Below, one piece after another: positions 61,873 to 64,000 of a stretch of 64,000 nucleotides of DNA. The position numbers and the translations under genes are program-made. This DNA is from Paratinospora sagittata (lineage: Eukaryota; Streptophyta; Magnoliopsida; Ranunculales; Menispermaceae). Within the stretch, counting starts at the first letter, position 1. Each line of letters starts with the position of its first letter. Where the stretch lies: NCBI GenBank assembly GCA_035771175.1, contig CM069600.1:4673729-4737728 (forward strand), read 5' to 3'. The notes beneath the pieces are model-generated. The model worked only from the letters and a program-made list of their open reading frames with translations. It was not told the DNA's origin and made no database searches.

Positions 61873-63899
61873 ATAAACACGTAAAACTTCAATTGGGAGA
61901 AAATTACGAAATTGTTTATATAGCACACGATAAATCTCATTTAGGGTGAAAATTATGAATTCTTGTACAAGCACACGAAAGTCGCTTTTGGTCTAAAAAT
62001 TAGGAATTTGTTTGTATAAGCACACGAAACTCCCATTCGAGGTAAAAGTTTACGAATTTATGTATATAAGCACACGAAAGTGCGAATTTGAATAGAAATT
62101 AAGAATTTCTTTATATATGTACACGATAGTCCCATTTTGGGTAAAAATTAGGAATATGCTTGTATAAGCACACAAAAGTCCCACTTCGTGTGAAAAATAT
62201 AAATTTCTTATAAAAGTACACGAAAGTCCTGTTTAGGGTAATAATTAAGAATACGTTTTGTACAAGCACATGAAAGTTCGATTTGGCGAAAAATCAAGAA
62301 TTTGTGTATATTAACACATGAAAGTCCTAGCTAGGGTGAAATCATGGAGTTATTTATATAAACACATAAGACTCCGATTGGGAGAAAATTACAAAATTGT
62401 ACATAGGCACACGATAGTCCCATTTAGGGTGAAAATTAACAATTTTTTTTTATGTAAGCTCACGTACGTCCCACATGAGGTGAAAATTATGAATTTCTTA
62501 TATAAGTCACGCAAAAGTCCCTTTTAGGATAGCAATTAGAAATTCCTTTATATAACCACACAAAACTCCAATTCGGGGTAGAAATTGACGACTTCATGTT
62601 TATAAGCAAACGAAAATGCAAATTTGGGTAAAATTTATGAATTTCTTTATATATGTACTCAGTGGTCCAATTTTGGTAAAAATTAGGAATTTGCTTACAT
62701 AAGCACACGAAAGTCCTACTTGGGGGTAAAAAATATAAATTTCTTACAAAAGCACACAAAAATCCTATTTAGAATAATAATAAGGAATACGTTTCTAAAG
62801 CACATGAAAGCCCAATTAGGCTAAAAATCAGGAACTTGTGTACATAAGCACATGAAAATCCTAGTTGGTGTGAAAACCCTGAAGTTATTTTTATAAACAC
62901 ATAAAACTCCGATCGGGAAAAAATTACGAAATTGTTTATATAAGAACATAACAGTCCCATTTATGATGAAAATTAAGAATTTTTTTATATAAGCTCACGT
63001 AAGTCCCACGTGGGGTGAAAGTTGTGAATTTCTTATATAAGTCACACGAAAGTCCCTTTTAAGCTAAAAATTAGGAATTCCTTTGTATAAGCACACGAAA
63101 CTCCCGTTTGAGGTAAAAATTAATGAATTTATATGCATAAGCACGCAAAAATACAATTTTGGGTAAAAATTATTAATTTCTTTATACATGTCGACGGTAG
63201 TCCCATTTTGGGTAAAAATTTTGAATATGCTTATATATGGACACAAAACTCCCACTTGATGGTGAAAAATATAAATTTCTTATATACGTACGCGATAGTC
63301 CTCGTTAGGGTGATAATTTGGAATACTTTTCTACAAGCACATGATAGCCCAATTTGGCTGGTGTATGTAAGCACATGAAAGTCCCAGTTGGGGTGAAAAT
63401 CATAAAGTTATTTATATAAACACATAAAACTCCGATTGGGAGAAAATTACGAAATTGTGTATATAAGCACACGATAGTCCCACTTAGGTGAAAATTATGA
63501 ATTCTTATATAAGTCACACGAAAGTCCCTTTTCGGCTAAAATTTAGGAATTTGTTTATATAAGCGTATGAAACTCACATTCGGGGTAAAAGTTTACGAGT
63601 TTATGTATATAAGCACAGGAAAGTATGAATTTCGATAGAAATTAAAAATTTTTTATGTATGTACACGATAGTCCCGTTTTCGGTAAAAAGTAGGAATTTG
63701 CGTATATAAGCACACAAAAGTCCCACTTCATGTGAAAAATATAAATTTCTTATAAAGGTACACAAAAGTCCTATTTAGAGTAATAATTAAGAATACATTT
63801 CTACGAGCACATGAAAGCTCAATTAGGCTAAAAATCAAGAATTTGTGTGTATTAGCACATGAAAGTCCTAGTTAGGGTGAAAATCATGGACTTATTTTT
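61873..63899. repeat. Higher-order satellite unit, copy 2 (2,027 bp)
   Basis: Collinear with copy 1 at a constant offset of 2,027 bp from start to end, so no net indel. I noticed only a few substitutions, for example at 59953/61980 and around 60292/62319. Confidence 0.95.
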
Positions 63900-64000
63900 A
63901 TAAACACGTAAAACTTCAATTGGGAGAAAATTACGAAATTGTTTATATAGCACACGATAAATCTCATTTAGGGTGAAAATTATGAATTCTTGTACAAGCA
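63900..64000. repeat. Higher-order satellite unit, copy 3 (start only)
   Basis: The first 101 bp of a third unit, identical by eye to the start of copy 2; the window ends inside it. Confidence 0.9.

Larger units (their letters stand above)
59055..64000. repeat. Satellite array, ~49-bp monomer, continues past the window
   Basis: Head-to-tail diverged copies of a monomer containing TTTATATAAGCACACGAAAG followed by TCCCATTTAGGGTAAAAATT. Starts such as TTTGTTTATA recur at 59373, 59422, 59471 and 59520, i.e. every 49 bp. The array begins about 290 bp after the PPR stop. The proximal 0.8 kb (59055-59845) is irregular and more diverged (GCTCACGAAAG variant); from 59846 it becomes a higher-order repeat. 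The short open frames inside are artefacts of the AT-rich monomer. Confidence 0.97.

Noticed and set aside
60460..63517. Short open frames repeated inside the satellite
   Set aside because: They recur at exactly 2,027 bp because the DNA repeats; amino-acid composition mirrors the AT-rich monomer and no start context or family supports coding.
59055..64000. CRISPR-like array
   Set aside because: Plant nuclear DNA; there are no unique spacers between constant repeats, and the monomers are contiguous.

Overview
The window is nuclear DNA from a flowering plant, almost certainly a eudicot. The protein-coding genes have plant-type introns and recognisable plant orthologues, and the rest is dense with plant transposon families (Copia, chromovirus Gypsy, L1 and RTE LINEs, tRNA-type SINEs, PIF/Harbinger, MITEs). 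The species cannot be fixed from the sequence. The very long, transposon-filled introns suggest a medium or large genome.

Four genes are intact, all on the + strand. (1) A secretory-pathway CPYC glutaredoxin (GRXC3/C4 type), 8317-15450, four exons, with a 6.4 kb first intron. (2) ALG10, the ER alpha-1,2-glucosyltransferase that adds the last glucose to the N-glycan precursor, 24031-27928, eight exons, 512 codons. (3) U2A', the leucine-rich-repeat protein of the U2 snRNP, 38683-55543, with a 10.8 kb fourth intron. (4) A PLS-class pentatricopeptide repeat protein, 56795-58769, with one GC-AG intron. All reading frames close exactly across the proposed splice sites. The genes are unrelated in function; plant neighbours are not operons.

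Layout. 1-7400: remnants of Copia, Gypsy, LINE, SINE and MITE elements, three of them with clear target-site duplications. 7440-15450: glutaredoxin, its first intron packed with RTE, Gypsy and L1 debris. 16395-23550: a minus-strand cluster of gene fragments (ALG10 exon 4 side, two exons of an SMUBP-2-like helicase, ALG10 exon 7 side, half a tRNA-Lys), cut by a near-complete 4.8 kb Copia element. 24031-27928: the intact ALG10. 28478-33924: another rearranged ALG10 duplicate split by a decayed PIF/Harbinger transposon, which itself holds a hairpin element with RNA polymerase III boxes. 33925-37850: two Gypsy fragments and a pararetrovirus-like movement-protein relic. 38683-55543: U2A', whose intron 4 holds a 7.3 kb chromovirus that in turn contains a 1.87 kb near-perfect palindrome. 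56795-58769: the PPR gene. 59055-64000: a minisatellite/satellite array with ~49 bp monomers, ~485-535 bp intermediate blocks and an almost identical 2,027 bp higher-order unit that runs off the window.

The most unusual items are the hairpin SINE-like element (31357-31735), the palindromic insertion (43147-45018), the dispersed shards of ALG10 and a helicase gene beside the intact ALG10, and the three-level satellite.
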